DNA of 64,000 nucleotides from a bacterium (GTDB lineage: Bacteria > Planctomycetota > JAFGQW01). Each line of letters opens with the position of its first letter. The first letter of the stretch is position 1. This document shows, piece by piece, positions 18,440-26,391 of the stretch. Below the pieces are notes generated by a model that had not been told where the DNA came from, searched no databases, and saw only the letters and a list, made by a program, of their open reading frames with translations. Location of the stretch: assembly GCA_030426805.1 (NCBI GenBank), contig JAUHXU010000001.1:1018861-1082860 (forward strand), given 5' to 3'. The position numbers were made by a program, and so were the translations under genes.

Positions 18440-19692
18440 CAAGTCGTCTCCGCTACGTCGAGAACCGCCTGGAGCAACACATTCGCTCCGGTCTCGATGT
18501 CCTCCCAGTGGGTCCACTCCGCCGGGCTGTGGCTCCGGCCGTCCTTGCTCGGTACGAAGAGCATGCCGATGCGCGTCAACGCCGCCATGCTCTGCGCATC
18601 GTGGGCGGCACCGCTCGGCATGCGGTGGGTCGCGACGCCCACCCGCTCGGCGGCAGCCGCGAGGCTGTCGACGAGGTGCGATTCGCACGCGACCGGCGCG
18701 ATCTCGCTGACGACGTCGAACTCGAACATCAGGTGCCGGCGGCGCGCGATCGCCGACAAGGCGCGGCGCAGTGCGTCGCCGAGTTCGGCGAGCCGGTCCG
18801 CATCGACGTCACGCACGTCGAGCGAGAACTCGACGCGCCCCGGCACGGTGTTCGCGATGCCGGGGAACAGGTCCGCCTTGCCGATCGTCGCGAGGCTCTC
18901 CGCGCCGCCGTGCTCCTCGAGCACGCGCGGGATCTCGTCGGCGAACTCGGCGAGCCCCGAGAACGCGTCCCGCCGCATGTCCATCGGCGTCGTGCCGGCG
19001 TGGTCCGCCTCGCCGATCAACCGGACGCTCCACTTGAACAGGCCGGCAATCTGCTCGACGACACCGATCGGCGTGCCCCGTCGTTCGAGCACCGGCCCCT
19101 GCTCGATGTGCAACTCGAGATAGGCGTGGATCGAGTCGGCGACCCGCCGTGCGTCGAGCGCCGCCAGCGGATCGAGCCCCTGCGCGCGCATCGCGTCGAC
19201 GAGGGAGACGCCGTCCAGATCGCGTGCGCGGTGGATCGCATCGGGCGTGAGCGCACCGCTCATCGCGCGCGAGCCGAGCATGCCGCCGAACCGCCCCTCT
19301 TCGTCCGCGAACGCGACGACCTCGACCGGGTGGCGCGTCGCGATGCCGCGGTCGTGCAGACAGCGGAGGCACTCCAGCCCGGCGACGACCCCGAGCGCAC
19401 CGTCGAGGTAGCCCCCCGCCGGGACCGTGTCGAGGTGCGAGCCGAGGACGAGGGCCGGGACGTCGGACGGCGCATCGGGTCGGCGCACGATCACGTTCGC
19501 CGCCCCGTCCCACGTCGTGTCGAGCCCGGCGTCGGCGGCACGCCGCTCGAGCCAGCGCCGCGCTTCGATGTCGGCGTCGGTGAACGCCATCCGGTAGAGC
19601 CCCTGGTCGTCTCCACGCCCGATCGCCGACAGCGCATTCAGGTCGCCGCGGAGTCGGTCGAAATCGACGGTGAGGGCAGCCGTGCGACTCAC
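18439..19692 (-). CDS. Allantoate amidohydrolase / N-carbamoyl-L-amino-acid hydrolase (M20 family)
   Basis: A 417-residue metal-dependent amidohydrolase. Metal ligands are visible in GSHLDTVPAGG and YLDGALGV, the catalytic FADEEGRFGGMLGSRAMSG, ELHIEQGPVLE, and a C-terminal SGAAHDAQ. A dimerisation insert (GEADHAGTTPMDMRRDA) lies in the middle. This subgroup removes the carbamoyl nitrogen of allantoate, ureidoglycolate, N-carbamoyl-beta-alanine or N-carbamoyl amino acids; specificity cannot be read by eye. The GTG at 19692 overlaps the MarR stop (GTGA), and the cysteine hydrolase follows, so marR, this gene and the hydrolase form one operon. Confidence 0.88.
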   Translation of the reverse strand: MSRTAALTVDFDRLRGDLNALSAIGRGDDQGLYRMAFTDADIEARRWLERRAADAGLDTTWDGAANVIVRRPDAPSDVPALVLGSHLDTVPAGGYLDGALGVVAGLECLRCLHDRGIATRHPVEVVAFADEEGRFGGMLGSRAMSGALTPDAIHRARDLDGVSLVDAMRAQGLDPLAALDARRVADSIHAYLELHIEQGPVLERRGTPIGVVEQIAGLFKWSVRLIGEADHAGTTPMDMRRDAFSGLAEFADEIPRVLEEHGGAESLATIGKADLFPGIANTVPGRVEFSLDVRDVDADRLAELGDALRRALSAIARRRHLMFEFDVVSEIAPVACESHLVDSLAAAAERVGVATHRMPSGAAHDAQSMAALTRIGMLFVPSKDGRSHSPAEWTHWEDIETGANVLLQAVLDVAETT

Positions 19693-20201
19693 GCACGCTC
19701 CTCGCCCGGACGCTCGGCGTCGGTCGCGTGGATCGTGCCGCTCACGAGGTGCGGCGCGGCGGACAGTTCCTCCGCGCCCATCATCGCCGAGATGCGCTGC
19801 AGCGTCGCGAGCGTCGCGGTACGCTCCCACGGTTCGAGCAGCGCGAGTTCGCGCCGAAAGCGCTCCTGCAACAGCGACGGTGCGCTCTCGAGGATCTGAT
19901 GCCCCATCGTCGTGACGGAGATCCGAACCGTCCGGCGGTCCGGTTCGCCGCGCCGACGCTCGACGAGCCCGCGACGCTCGAGGCGGGTCGCGATGCCGGT
20001 GATCGTCGCCTGACTGAGCGAGACCTGACGGGCGAGCACCCCGGCGGTGACGGGACCGAGCCGGGCGGCTTCGCGGAGCGTCGCCAGCTGCGGGCCGGTC
20101 AGCCCGTGGGCGTCGTGCAGGCGCCGCGAGTGGAGATCGACTGCCCGGATGATCCGCCGAATCGCGGCGACGATGTCGTCCTCGATGTCCTGGTCGCTCA
20201 T
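19689..20201 (-). CDS. MarR-family transcriptional regulator
   Basis: A 170-residue winged-helix repressor: DLHSRRLHDAHGLTGPQLATL, then LARQVSLSQATITGIATRLE (recognition helix) and the wing RRRGEPDRRTVRISVT. It heads the minus-strand operon with the two amidohydrolases and faces the symporter operon across a 196-base gap that contains a palindrome matching MarR operators. It most likely represses both directions until a pathway ligand binds. The ATG at 20201 is the first start that leaves the operator free. Confidence 0.9.
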   Translation of the reverse strand: MSDQDIEDDIVAAIRRIIRAVDLHSRRLHDAHGLTGPQLATLREAARLGPVTAGVLARQVSLSQATITGIATRLERRGLVERRRGEPDRRTVRISVTTMGHQILESAPSLLQERFRRELALLEPWERTATLATLQRISAMMGAEELSAAPHLVSGTIHATDAERPGEERA

Positions 20202-20307
20202 CGACGGGTCTCGAATCGGTCCTCTCGGGGCATGGCGTCCACGACGCTCAGGATGCAAAGCACCTGTAAACGATAACCGCGCCCGTTCGGCGTTTCGAGC
20301 CCGAATA

Positions 20308-20340
20308 ATCCTTTGAGCGCAAAGAATCATCGACTACCCT
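20308..20340. promoter_or_regulatory. Candidate MarR operator overlapping a plus-strand promoter
   Basis: ATCCTTTGAGCGCAAAGAAT (20308-20327) is a 20-base palindrome with 8 of 10 half-site positions matching, in the size range of MarR sites. It overlaps a possible -35 TTGAGC (20313-20318), followed after 16 bases by TACCCT (20335-20340), upstream of the symporter operon. It also lies ahead of marR itself, so binding could repress both operons. Confidence 0.5.
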
Positions 20341-20397
20341 GACGGGGTCTCATCGCCCAAGCGGATCCCACGAGGAGCCCTCCCCGGCCCACCCGAC

Positions 20398-20895
20398 ATG
20401 ACGCCCCTTCGGATCGAAGCCGACCCTCGGACCAGGGCAGGGCGTCCGAGCCGCACCCGAATCGTGGCCTTCGTGCTGTCCTTCCTCTCCCTGCTCGCGG
20501 CGACCGCTCCGAGTCAAGCGCCGGCGGCACCGTCGATGGCGGACGCCGACGAACACGGTCCGTTCGATGCGGGCCACGTCACGCTCGCGTGGAGCCACGA
20601 CGAATCCGGCGGTGAGTTCGAGCTCGAGGAGTCGATCGACGGTGGCCCCTACGCACGGCGCTACGTCGGACCGGACCGCGGCGCCTTCCTCTCCGGCAAC
20701 CCGGACGGGCGCGTGCGCTATCGCGTGCGCTGGCGCGCGAGCGACGACCGCCCGTGGTCGACCTGGTCGACCGTACGCGAGGTGACGTTCGCGCATCATT
20801 CGCTCGACTTCGCGTTGGCGCTGTTCGGCCTGGGCGGCGTGGTCTTCACGCTCACCGCCGCATTCGTGATCGCGCGCTCGAGGGGCGACCGATGA
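20398..20895 (+). CDS. Small bitopic membrane protein with an Fn3-like domain
   Basis: A 165-residue protein: N-terminal signal sequence or anchor (IVAFVLSFLSLLAATAPSQA), a periplasmic beta-sandwich resembling fibronectin type III (VTLAWSHDESGGEFELEES, then VRYRVRWRASDDRPWSTWS), and a C-terminal membrane helix (FALALFGLGGVVFTLTAAFVI) with a short RSRGDR tail. Its stop overlaps the symporter start (ATGA). The pairing suggests an accessory or sensing subunit for the transporter. No enzymatic motif is seen. Confidence 0.75.
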   Translation: MTPLRIEADPRTRAGRPSRTRIVAFVLSFLSLLAATAPSQAPAAPSMADADEHGPFDAGHVTLAWSHDESGGEFELEESIDGGPYARRYVGPDRGAFLSGNPDGRVRYRVRWRASDDRPWSTWSTVREVTFAHHSLDFALALFGLGGVVFTLTAAFVIARSRGDR

Positions 20896-22328
20896 CGACG
20901 ACCGCGATCGAACCGACGACCGCATGGCTCCTCCTCGGCGCCTTTTCGGTCGTGTGGGTGACCCTCGGCGTGCTCTGGGGCCGCAAGGCCCGCTCGCTCG
21001 ACGGCTACATGGTCGCCGGACGCAACGTCGGCTTCGCGCTCGGCGCGGCGACGTGCGTCGCGACGTGGATCACGTCGAACACGATGCTGCTCGCTCCCCA
21101 ACTCGCGCTCGAGATGGGCGTGTGGGGGATGCTCGCGTATTCGACCGCATCGTTCGGCCTCTTCCTGTTCGCTCCGATGGCAGCACGCATCCGGGACTTG
21201 ATGCCGAACGGCTACACGAGCGGCGAGTTCATCCGACTCCGCTACGGCAAGCCGGCCTGGGCCGCGTTCCTCACGATCTCGCTGTTCTACAGCCTGACGT
21301 GGATGGTCAGCATGGGGATGGCCGCCGGCATCCTGCTCGAGGCGCTCGCCGGCATCCCCTACATCTACGGGATGTCGATCATCCTGTGCGTCTGCGTGCT
21401 CTACACGCTCTTCGGCGGCCTGTTCGCCGTGATCGGGACCGACTTCATCCAGAGCTGGTTGATCCTCGCGGGAATCGTGTGCCTCGCGATCGCGATCATC
21501 GTGCACACACCGGTGCGCGAAGTCCACGCGACGATCGCAGAGAACCGCCCCGCACTGCTGAACGTGTTCTTCCCGGCGGCGTTGATGGCGCTGTTCAACA
21601 ACTTGCTGTTCGGCCTCGGCGAGATCTTCCACAACAACGTGTGGTGGAGCCGTGCTTTCGCCCTCGGCAAGGGCGTCGGTCGACGCGCGTTCGCGTTCGC
21701 CGGCCTGCTCTGGCTGCCGGTACCGATCGTCGCCGGCTTCCTCGGCCTGGCTGCACCCGCACTCGACATCAACGTCGCGAGCGCCGACATGGTCGGGCCG
21801 GTCGTCGCCGCGCACATCCTCGGCACCGGCGGGGCGATCCTGCTGTTCGTGCTCGTCTTCTGCTCGCTCGCGTCGAGCATCGACAGCCTGCTCGCCGCGA
21901 CGTCGGACCTCGTGACGAAGGACATCGTGCAACAGGTGCTGGCGCCGAGCGCGACGAACGAACAGTTGAGACGCTACGCCGGCTGGGTCGTGATCGGGAT
22001 CGGCGTCGTCACGTGGGCCCTCTGTTTCCGGCGAATCAGCACGCTCGCCCAGGTGCTGTTCTTCGCGGGCCCGCTCGTCGGCAGCGCGATCTGGCCGATC
22101 ATCGCCGGACTCTACTGGAACAAGACCAACCCGACCGGCGCCCTGCTCGCGATGGTCCTCGGGAGTGCGAGCGGCTTGTTCGCCTACCTCGAGATCGGCT
22201 GGTACTCGGGTGCGCTCGTCGGCACGGCGGTCTCGATGGTGATCGTGATCGGCGCGACGTGGCTCGCACCGGCTTCGTTCGACTGGCGTCGCCTCGCGGG
22301 CGACACGACCGGAGCGTCGAACGCATGA
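20892..22328 (+). CDS. Sodium:solute symporter (SSS family, DUR3-like)
   Basis: A 478-residue inner-membrane transporter with about 13 hydrophobic segments. DGYMVAGRNVG, TWITSNTMLL, the PNGYTSGEFIRLRYG loop and the sodium-site region SLASSIDSLLAATSDLVTKD mark the SLC5/SSS family, and the GRNV start and FHNNVWWSRAF segment are closest to urea/DUR3-type members. Context with a carbamoyltransferase and N-carbamoyl hydrolase suggests uptake of urea, allantoin or another ureide. It lies between two small membrane proteins and overlaps both by four bases. Confidence 0.87.
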   Translation: MTTTAIEPTTAWLLLGAFSVVWVTLGVLWGRKARSLDGYMVAGRNVGFALGAATCVATWITSNTMLLAPQLALEMGVWGMLAYSTASFGLFLFAPMAARIRDLMPNGYTSGEFIRLRYGKPAWAAFLTISLFYSLTWMVSMGMAAGILLEALAGIPYIYGMSIILCVCVLYTLFGGLFAVIGTDFIQSWLILAGIVCLAIAIIVHTPVREVHATIAENRPALLNVFFPAALMALFNNLLFGLGEIFHNNVWWSRAFALGKGVGRRAFAFAGLLWLPVPIVAGFLGLAAPALDINVASADMVGPVVAAHILGTGGAILLFVLVFCSLASSIDSLLAATSDLVTKDIVQQVLAPSATNEQLRRYAGWVVIGIGVVTWALCFRRISTLAQVLFFAGPLVGSAIWPIIAGLYWNKTNPTGALLAMVLGSASGLFAYLEIGWYSGALVGTAVSMVIVIGATWLAPASFDWRRLAGDTTGASNA

Positions 22329-22450
22329 CGCTGTTCTCCACCGGCTTCTTCACGGCCTGCATCTACGCGGCGATCACGCTCGCGGCCATCGGCTGCGTAC
22401 TCCTCGCCGCCTTCGTGATCCGGGACGTCAGAAAGGGACGACTATGGTGA
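22325..22450 (+). CDS. 41-residue single-helix membrane protein
   Basis: ATG 22325 overlaps the symporter stop (ATGA), and the reading frame closes at TGA 22448-22450, seven bases into pyrB. The peptide has one membrane helix (FFTACIYAAITLAAIGCVLL and beyond) and a basic cytoplasmic tail VIRDVRKGRLW. Small single-helix partners translated with SSS transporters are known in other systems; the overlaps on both sides argue strongly that it is translated. I assign no function beyond a likely transporter subunit. Confidence 0.7.
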   Translation: MTLFSTGFFTACIYAAITLAAIGCVLLAAFVIRDVRKGRLW

Positions 22451-23541
22451 GTCGCACGCGCCCACTGAAGACACGACGCGCACCGCACCTGACGAACTCG
22501 ATCGGCAAGCGGCTCGATCCGCGGGAGCTCCTCAGCTCCGGCGACAAGCAGATCGACTTCGACCGCTTGATGACGCTGGCTGGCCGCGACGTGGTCTCCG
22601 CTCGCGATTTCGATCGAGAGACGATCATCGAGTTGTGCAAGTTCGCCGCGCTGCTCGAGCTGACCGAGATCGCCAGCCACCATCTCCTCGACGGCAAGCT
22701 CGTGATCACGGCGTTCTTCGAGGCGTCGACGCGCACGCGGCTGTCGTTCGAGAGCGCCGTGCAGCGGCTCGACGGTCGCATCGTCAGCGTGCCCGACGGC
22801 AAGACGACCGGCGTCGCGAAGGGCGAGTCGCTCCGCGACATCGGCGAGATGTTCAACACCTACGGCGACCTCGTCGTGATGCGCCACCCCGAGACCGAGA
22901 GCCTCGACCAGATCCGGCAGCACCTGTTGCTGCCGATCATCAACGCGGGCAACGGCTCGGGCGAGCACCCCACGCAGGCGATGATCGACATCTACACGCT
23001 GCTCAAATGGCGACCCGACCTCGCGCTCGACGATTGCCCGGCCGACAGCGCCGTGCACCTCGCGATCATCGGCACGCCGGGCAACATGCGCGCGGTGAAG
23101 AGCTTCGCGATGCTCGCGCTGCTCTTCCCGACCGCATTCAAGCGCATCACGGTCGTCTCCGAGATGGCGGATCCGTTCGGCGTCGAACTCGCGGCGGCGA
23201 TCGAGGCGTCGTCGGTTCCGGTCGACGTGACGAACGACGTGACCGATGTGCTGCGCGACGTCGACGTGATCTACATCAACTCGATCGCACTCCTCGGGGA
23301 CAGCTACAAACAGCTCGACTCGCGCTTCAAGCTCGACGCCGATCGCCCGCTCAAGGACGGTGCGGTGATCCTCCATCCGCTCGCGCGGCGCGACGAACTC
23401 GATCGCAGCCTCGACGAGACCGAACACAACCTCTACTTCGCGCAGGCCGCGAGCGCGGTGTTCCTGCGGCAGGCGCTCCTGATCACGGTGCTGGACCGGC
23501 TGCACACGCTGCCGCCGGGCGTGCCCTACCTCGCGAGCTGA
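22444..23541 (+). CDS. Aspartate carbamoyltransferase-like protein with altered second-substrate loop
   Basis: A 365-residue transcarbamylase. The carbamoyl-phosphate site is intact: STRTR (95-99) in FFEASTRTRLSFES, Lys126 in KGES, Arg147 in VMRHP and His175 in GEHPTQAM. HPTQ groups it with ATCase rather than OTCase. However, the region that in ATCase reads (M)TRxQKER and binds aspartate here reads INSIALLG (278-285), and the HPLPR motif is HPLAR (311-315). Arg216 in NMRAVKSF matches the other carboxylate ligand. It could be a divergent PyrB or a transcarbamylase for another amine or ureido compound; its place in a ureide-type operon favours the latter. No pyrI is seen. Confidence 0.75.
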   Translation: MVSRTRPLKTRRAPHLTNSIGKRLDPRELLSSGDKQIDFDRLMTLAGRDVVSARDFDRETIIELCKFAALLELTEIASHHLLDGKLVITAFFEASTRTRLSFESAVQRLDGRIVSVPDGKTTGVAKGESLRDIGEMFNTYGDLVVMRHPETESLDQIRQHLLLPIINAGNGSGEHPTQAMIDIYTLLKWRPDLALDDCPADSAVHLAIIGTPGNMRAVKSFAMLALLFPTAFKRITVVSEMADPFGVELAAAIEASSVPVDVTNDVTDVLRDVDVIYINSIALLGDSYKQLDSRFKLDADRPLKDGAVILHPLARRDELDRSLDETEHNLYFAQAASAVFLRQALLITVLDRLHTLPPGVPYLAS

Positions 23542-23561
23542 ATCGACGGGAAGACAAGACG

Positions 23562-25526
23562 ATGTGCGGTATCACCGGTTTCTGGCAACGACGCCCCCTC
23601 GACGAGAGCGCTCCGTCGACCCTCGACGCGATGATGCACCGGCTGCATCATCGCGGGCCGGACGGGGTCGGCCGCCATCTCGACCCGCAACGCGGCCTCG
23701 CGATGGGTCACACGCGCCTGTCGATCATCGATCTCGACACCGGCGCCCAGCCGCTCTCGCTGCCCGATGCCGGCCTCGTGCTGACGGTCAACGGGGAGTT
23801 CTACGACTTCAAGCCGATCCGCGCGCGCCTCGCTTGTGACGGCGAGCGCTTCCGCTGCAAGTCCGACAGCGAGATCGCGCTGCACCTCTACCGCCGCGAC
23901 GGCCTCGACTTCGTGCACCGCCTGCGCGGCGAGTTCGCCTGCGCGCTGTTCGACGAAAAGCGCGAACGCCTCGTCCTCGTGCGCGACCGCTTCGGCATCA
24001 AGCCGCTCTACTACCGAGTGGCCGAGGGTGCATTCTTCTGGGGCTCCGAGGTGAAATCGATCCTCGCCCACCCGGACGTGCCGGCACGGCTCGACCGGCG
24101 CGCGCTCCTCAACCAGCTGATGCACACGATGGTCCCCGGCACGACGGCGTTCGAGGGCATCCGTGCGCTGCGGCCCGGACACATGCTGATCGTCAGCCGC
24201 GAAAACGACGGCTGGCGGATCGAGGAGCGCTGCTACTGGGACATGACGTTCCCGCACGCCGACGACTACGACGCCGACCCGAACCCGGACGACTACGTGC
24301 TCGGCGTGCGCGACCGGATGATCGACGCCGTGCGCGTCCGCCTCGAGGCAGACGTGCCGGTGGGCTGCTACCTGTCGGGCGGCATCGACAGCTGTTCGAT
24401 CCTCGGCGTCGCGACCGCGATGCGCCAAGATCCGGTCAAGGCGTTCACGATCGGGTTCGACGCGAGCGCGTTCGACGAAACCGAGATCGCGCGCGAGATG
24501 GCCGAGAGCGTCGGCGCCGACCAGGACGTGCTGCGACTCGGTGCGGCGGAGCTCTACGGGGACGCCTACCGCAAGACGCTGTGGCACGCCGAGCGCACGT
24601 TCTACAACACGCTCGGCGTCGCGAAGTATCACATGAGCCGCCACGTGCGCGACGCCGGCTACAAGGTCGTCGTGACCGGCGAGGGCTCCGACGAGTTGTT
24701 CGCCGGCTACGCGCAGTTCAAGCGCGACCTGTTCTTGCACGGCGTGCCCGAGGCCGAACGCGAAGCGCGCGCCGCCGAACTCGCGGCGTCGAACGCGGTC
24801 TTCGAGGGGTCGATCCTCCCCGAACGCAGCACGTCGCACCCTGCGATGGACGCACTGTGCGGCTTCACGCCGTCGTGGATCCAGCCGTGGCTCCTCGCGC
24901 TCGAGCGCGCGCGTCCGCTGCTGAGCGACGACGCGGCGAGCGAGATCGGCGACTACGACCCGGTCTCGGCGATCGCCGAGACACTCGACGCGTCGCGCCT
25001 CGAAGGCCGCCACCCGCTCGACAAGGCGCAGTACACGTGGATCAAGACGATGCTCGAGGGGCAGATCCTGACGTGGGGCGGCGACCGCGTCGACATGGGC
25101 AACTCGGTCGAGTCGCGACCGGCGTTCCTCGACCACCACGTGGCCGAGTATGCGGCGACGATCCCGCCGCAGCTCCGCGTCCGCGACGGCGTCGAGAAGT
25201 GGGTGCTCCGCGAGGCGATGCGCGGCGTGCTGCCCGAGCGGCTCTACAAGCGCGAGAAGTTCGCGTTCATGGCACCGCCCGCCCACGTCGACGACGCGAA
25301 GGCCCAGGCGGTCCAGCGCATGATCGATCGCCACCTGGCGCGCGACGCGATCGAGGCCGCCGGCCTCTTCGACCCCGATCGGGTCGCGGCGTTCCTCGCC
25401 GAGCGTACGACGACGACCGCGTCCGCGGACTCGGTGCGCAACGACGTGCTACTGAACCACCTGCTGTGCATGCAACTGCTCCACGAGTCGTTCGTCGAGA
25501 GCGACACGGCGGTGCCGGCCGCGTAA
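23562..25526 (+). CDS. asnB: Asparagine synthase (glutamine-hydrolysing) family protein
   Basis: A 654-residue class II amidotransferase. Cys2 in MCGITGFW is the glutaminase nucleophile; LHHRGPDGVG, LSIIDLDTGAQPL and VTNGEFYDF-type sequence (VNGEFYDF) continue the domain, and SDSEIALHLY and VRDRFGIKPLYY close it. The C-terminal synthetase has the ATP pyrophosphatase loop LSGGIDSCSI, then TGEGSDELFAGY and VESRPAFLDHHVAEYA. It converts aspartate to asparagine using glutamine nitrogen, though family members also amidate other carboxylates. It starts 20 bases after the carbamoyltransferase, probably in the same transcript. Confidence 0.88.
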   Translation: MCGITGFWQRRPLDESAPSTLDAMMHRLHHRGPDGVGRHLDPQRGLAMGHTRLSIIDLDTGAQPLSLPDAGLVLTVNGEFYDFKPIRARLACDGERFRCKSDSEIALHLYRRDGLDFVHRLRGEFACALFDEKRERLVLVRDRFGIKPLYYRVAEGAFFWGSEVKSILAHPDVPARLDRRALLNQLMHTMVPGTTAFEGIRALRPGHMLIVSRENDGWRIEERCYWDMTFPHADDYDADPNPDDYVLGVRDRMIDAVRVRLEADVPVGCYLSGGIDSCSILGVATAMRQDPVKAFTIGFDASAFDETEIAREMAESVGADQDVLRLGAAELYGDAYRKTLWHAERTFYNTLGVAKYHMSRHVRDAGYKVVVTGEGSDELFAGYAQFKRDLFLHGVPEAEREARAAELAASNAVFEGSILPERSTSHPAMDALCGFTPSWIQPWLLALERARPLLSDDAASEIGDYDPVSAIAETLDASRLEGRHPLDKAQYTWIKTMLEGQILTWGGDRVDMGNSVESRPAFLDHHVAEYAATIPPQLRVRDGVEKWVLREAMRGVLPERLYKREKFAFMAPPAHVDDAKAQAVQRMIDRHLARDAIEAAGLFDPDRVAAFLAERTTTTASADSVRNDVLLNHLLCMQLLHESFVESDTAVPAA

Positions 25527-25555
25527 CCGCGGCCAGCCCCGGTCACACGGCCCGG

Positions 25556-26182
25556 TCACGCCGCGCCGGCGCCGAACAGGAGCCGCAGGTAGGCGCGGTA
25601 GTGGCGGAGCTGATCACCGAAGACGGTCGGACCGCCGACCGTGCGTGACAGGACGAACGCCCCCTCGAAGATCACCGTCAGCATGTCGGCGAGGCTGTCC
25701 GGGTCGACCGGCGCCCGCGGCGGTTGGCGTTCGACCGCCTCGCGGATCATCGCGCCGACCTCGTCGCGCCAGCGGCGAATCGCATCGGCGATCACGTCGT
25801 TCGTCGCGGCGTCGAACAGACCGCTCTCGTAGCAGTAGGTCGCGAACAGACAGCCGGGCTCCGGCGTGCCGTCGAGGACGTCCGCGACCTCGAGCAACAA
25901 GCCGACGAAGACGTCGAGCCGCTGCACCGGGTCGTCGGTCAGTGTCTTCGACCGCTCGAGGCACGACGCGAGCACGGCTCGGTCCTGAGACGCGAAGCGC
26001 CGGATCAGCGCATCCGCGAGCGCCTGCTTGGACGCGAAGTGGTAGAAGAACGTGCCCTTCGTCGCGCCGACCCGCTCGAGGATCTGGTCGATCGACGTCG
26101 CCGCGAACCCCTGGCGGTTGATCAGCCCCTCGGCCGCATCGAGCAACTTCTCGCGGGTCTCCGCGCCGGATCGCTTCGCCAT
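25556..26182 (-). CDS. TetR-family transcriptional repressor
   Basis: A 208-residue regulator starting MAKRSGAETREKLLDAAEGL. The helix-turn-helix covers ATSIDQILERVGATKGTFFY and HFASKQALADAL. The ligand domain has the AcrR-type C-terminal pattern (LVFVGLLLEVADV-like helices, FEGAFVLSRTVGG). Alternative starts are ATG 26194 and GTG 26215; 26182 places the domain at the usual distance. Two matching palindromes lie in the divergent gap, one upstream of this gene and one on the start region of the GT87 gene, so it probably represses itself and that gene. Confidence 0.9.
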   Translation of the reverse strand: MAKRSGAETREKLLDAAEGLINRQGFAATSIDQILERVGATKGTFFYHFASKQALADALIRRFASQDRAVLASCLERSKTLTDDPVQRLDVFVGLLLEVADVLDGTPEPGCLFATYCYESGLFDAATNDVIADAIRRWRDEVGAMIREAVERQPPRAPVDPDSLADMLTVIFEGAFVLSRTVGGPTVFGDQLRHYRAYLRLLFGAGAA

Positions 26183-26221
26183 TTCCTCCCCCATCGCGCG
26201 TGGATCGAAGCCCACCGGAAC

Positions 26222-26239
26222 ATACCGTCCGGTCGGTAT
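26222..26239. promoter_or_regulatory. TetR operator O1
   Basis: ATACCGTCCGGTCGGTAT is an 18-base palindrome with 8 of 9 half-site bases paired, the form (ATACCGACCGGTCGGTAT-like) bound by many TetR proteins. It lies 40 bases upstream of the repressor start and would block its transcription. Confidence 0.65.
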
Positions 26240-26330
26240 CTCGAAGTTTCTCCGGAAAACCGGATCGACGCAAGCACTTACTCCTGGGGGGATATCGGTC
26301 GATCCGCCCGGTTTTCACCCGACCTGAGCC

Positions 26331-26377
26331 TTGACCCGATCTGCCAGTCGCGCCTAAACAAACCAACCGGTCGGTAT
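26331..26377 (+). promoter_or_regulatory. GT87 promoter with TetR operator O2
   Basis: TTGACC (26331-26336) and TAAACA (26355-26360) form a modest promoter with an 18-base spacer. Directly downstream AAACCAACCGGTCGGTAT (26360-26377) matches O1 at 15 of 18 positions and would cover the transcription start, a typical repression geometry. Confidence 0.5.
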
Positions 26378-26391
26378 AAGGAACTGGAGCC

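Noticed and set aside
23526..25334. Minus-strand open frame of 602 codons opposite asnB
   Set aside because: It lacks recognisable domains, while the plus strand encodes a complete asparagine-synthase family protein.
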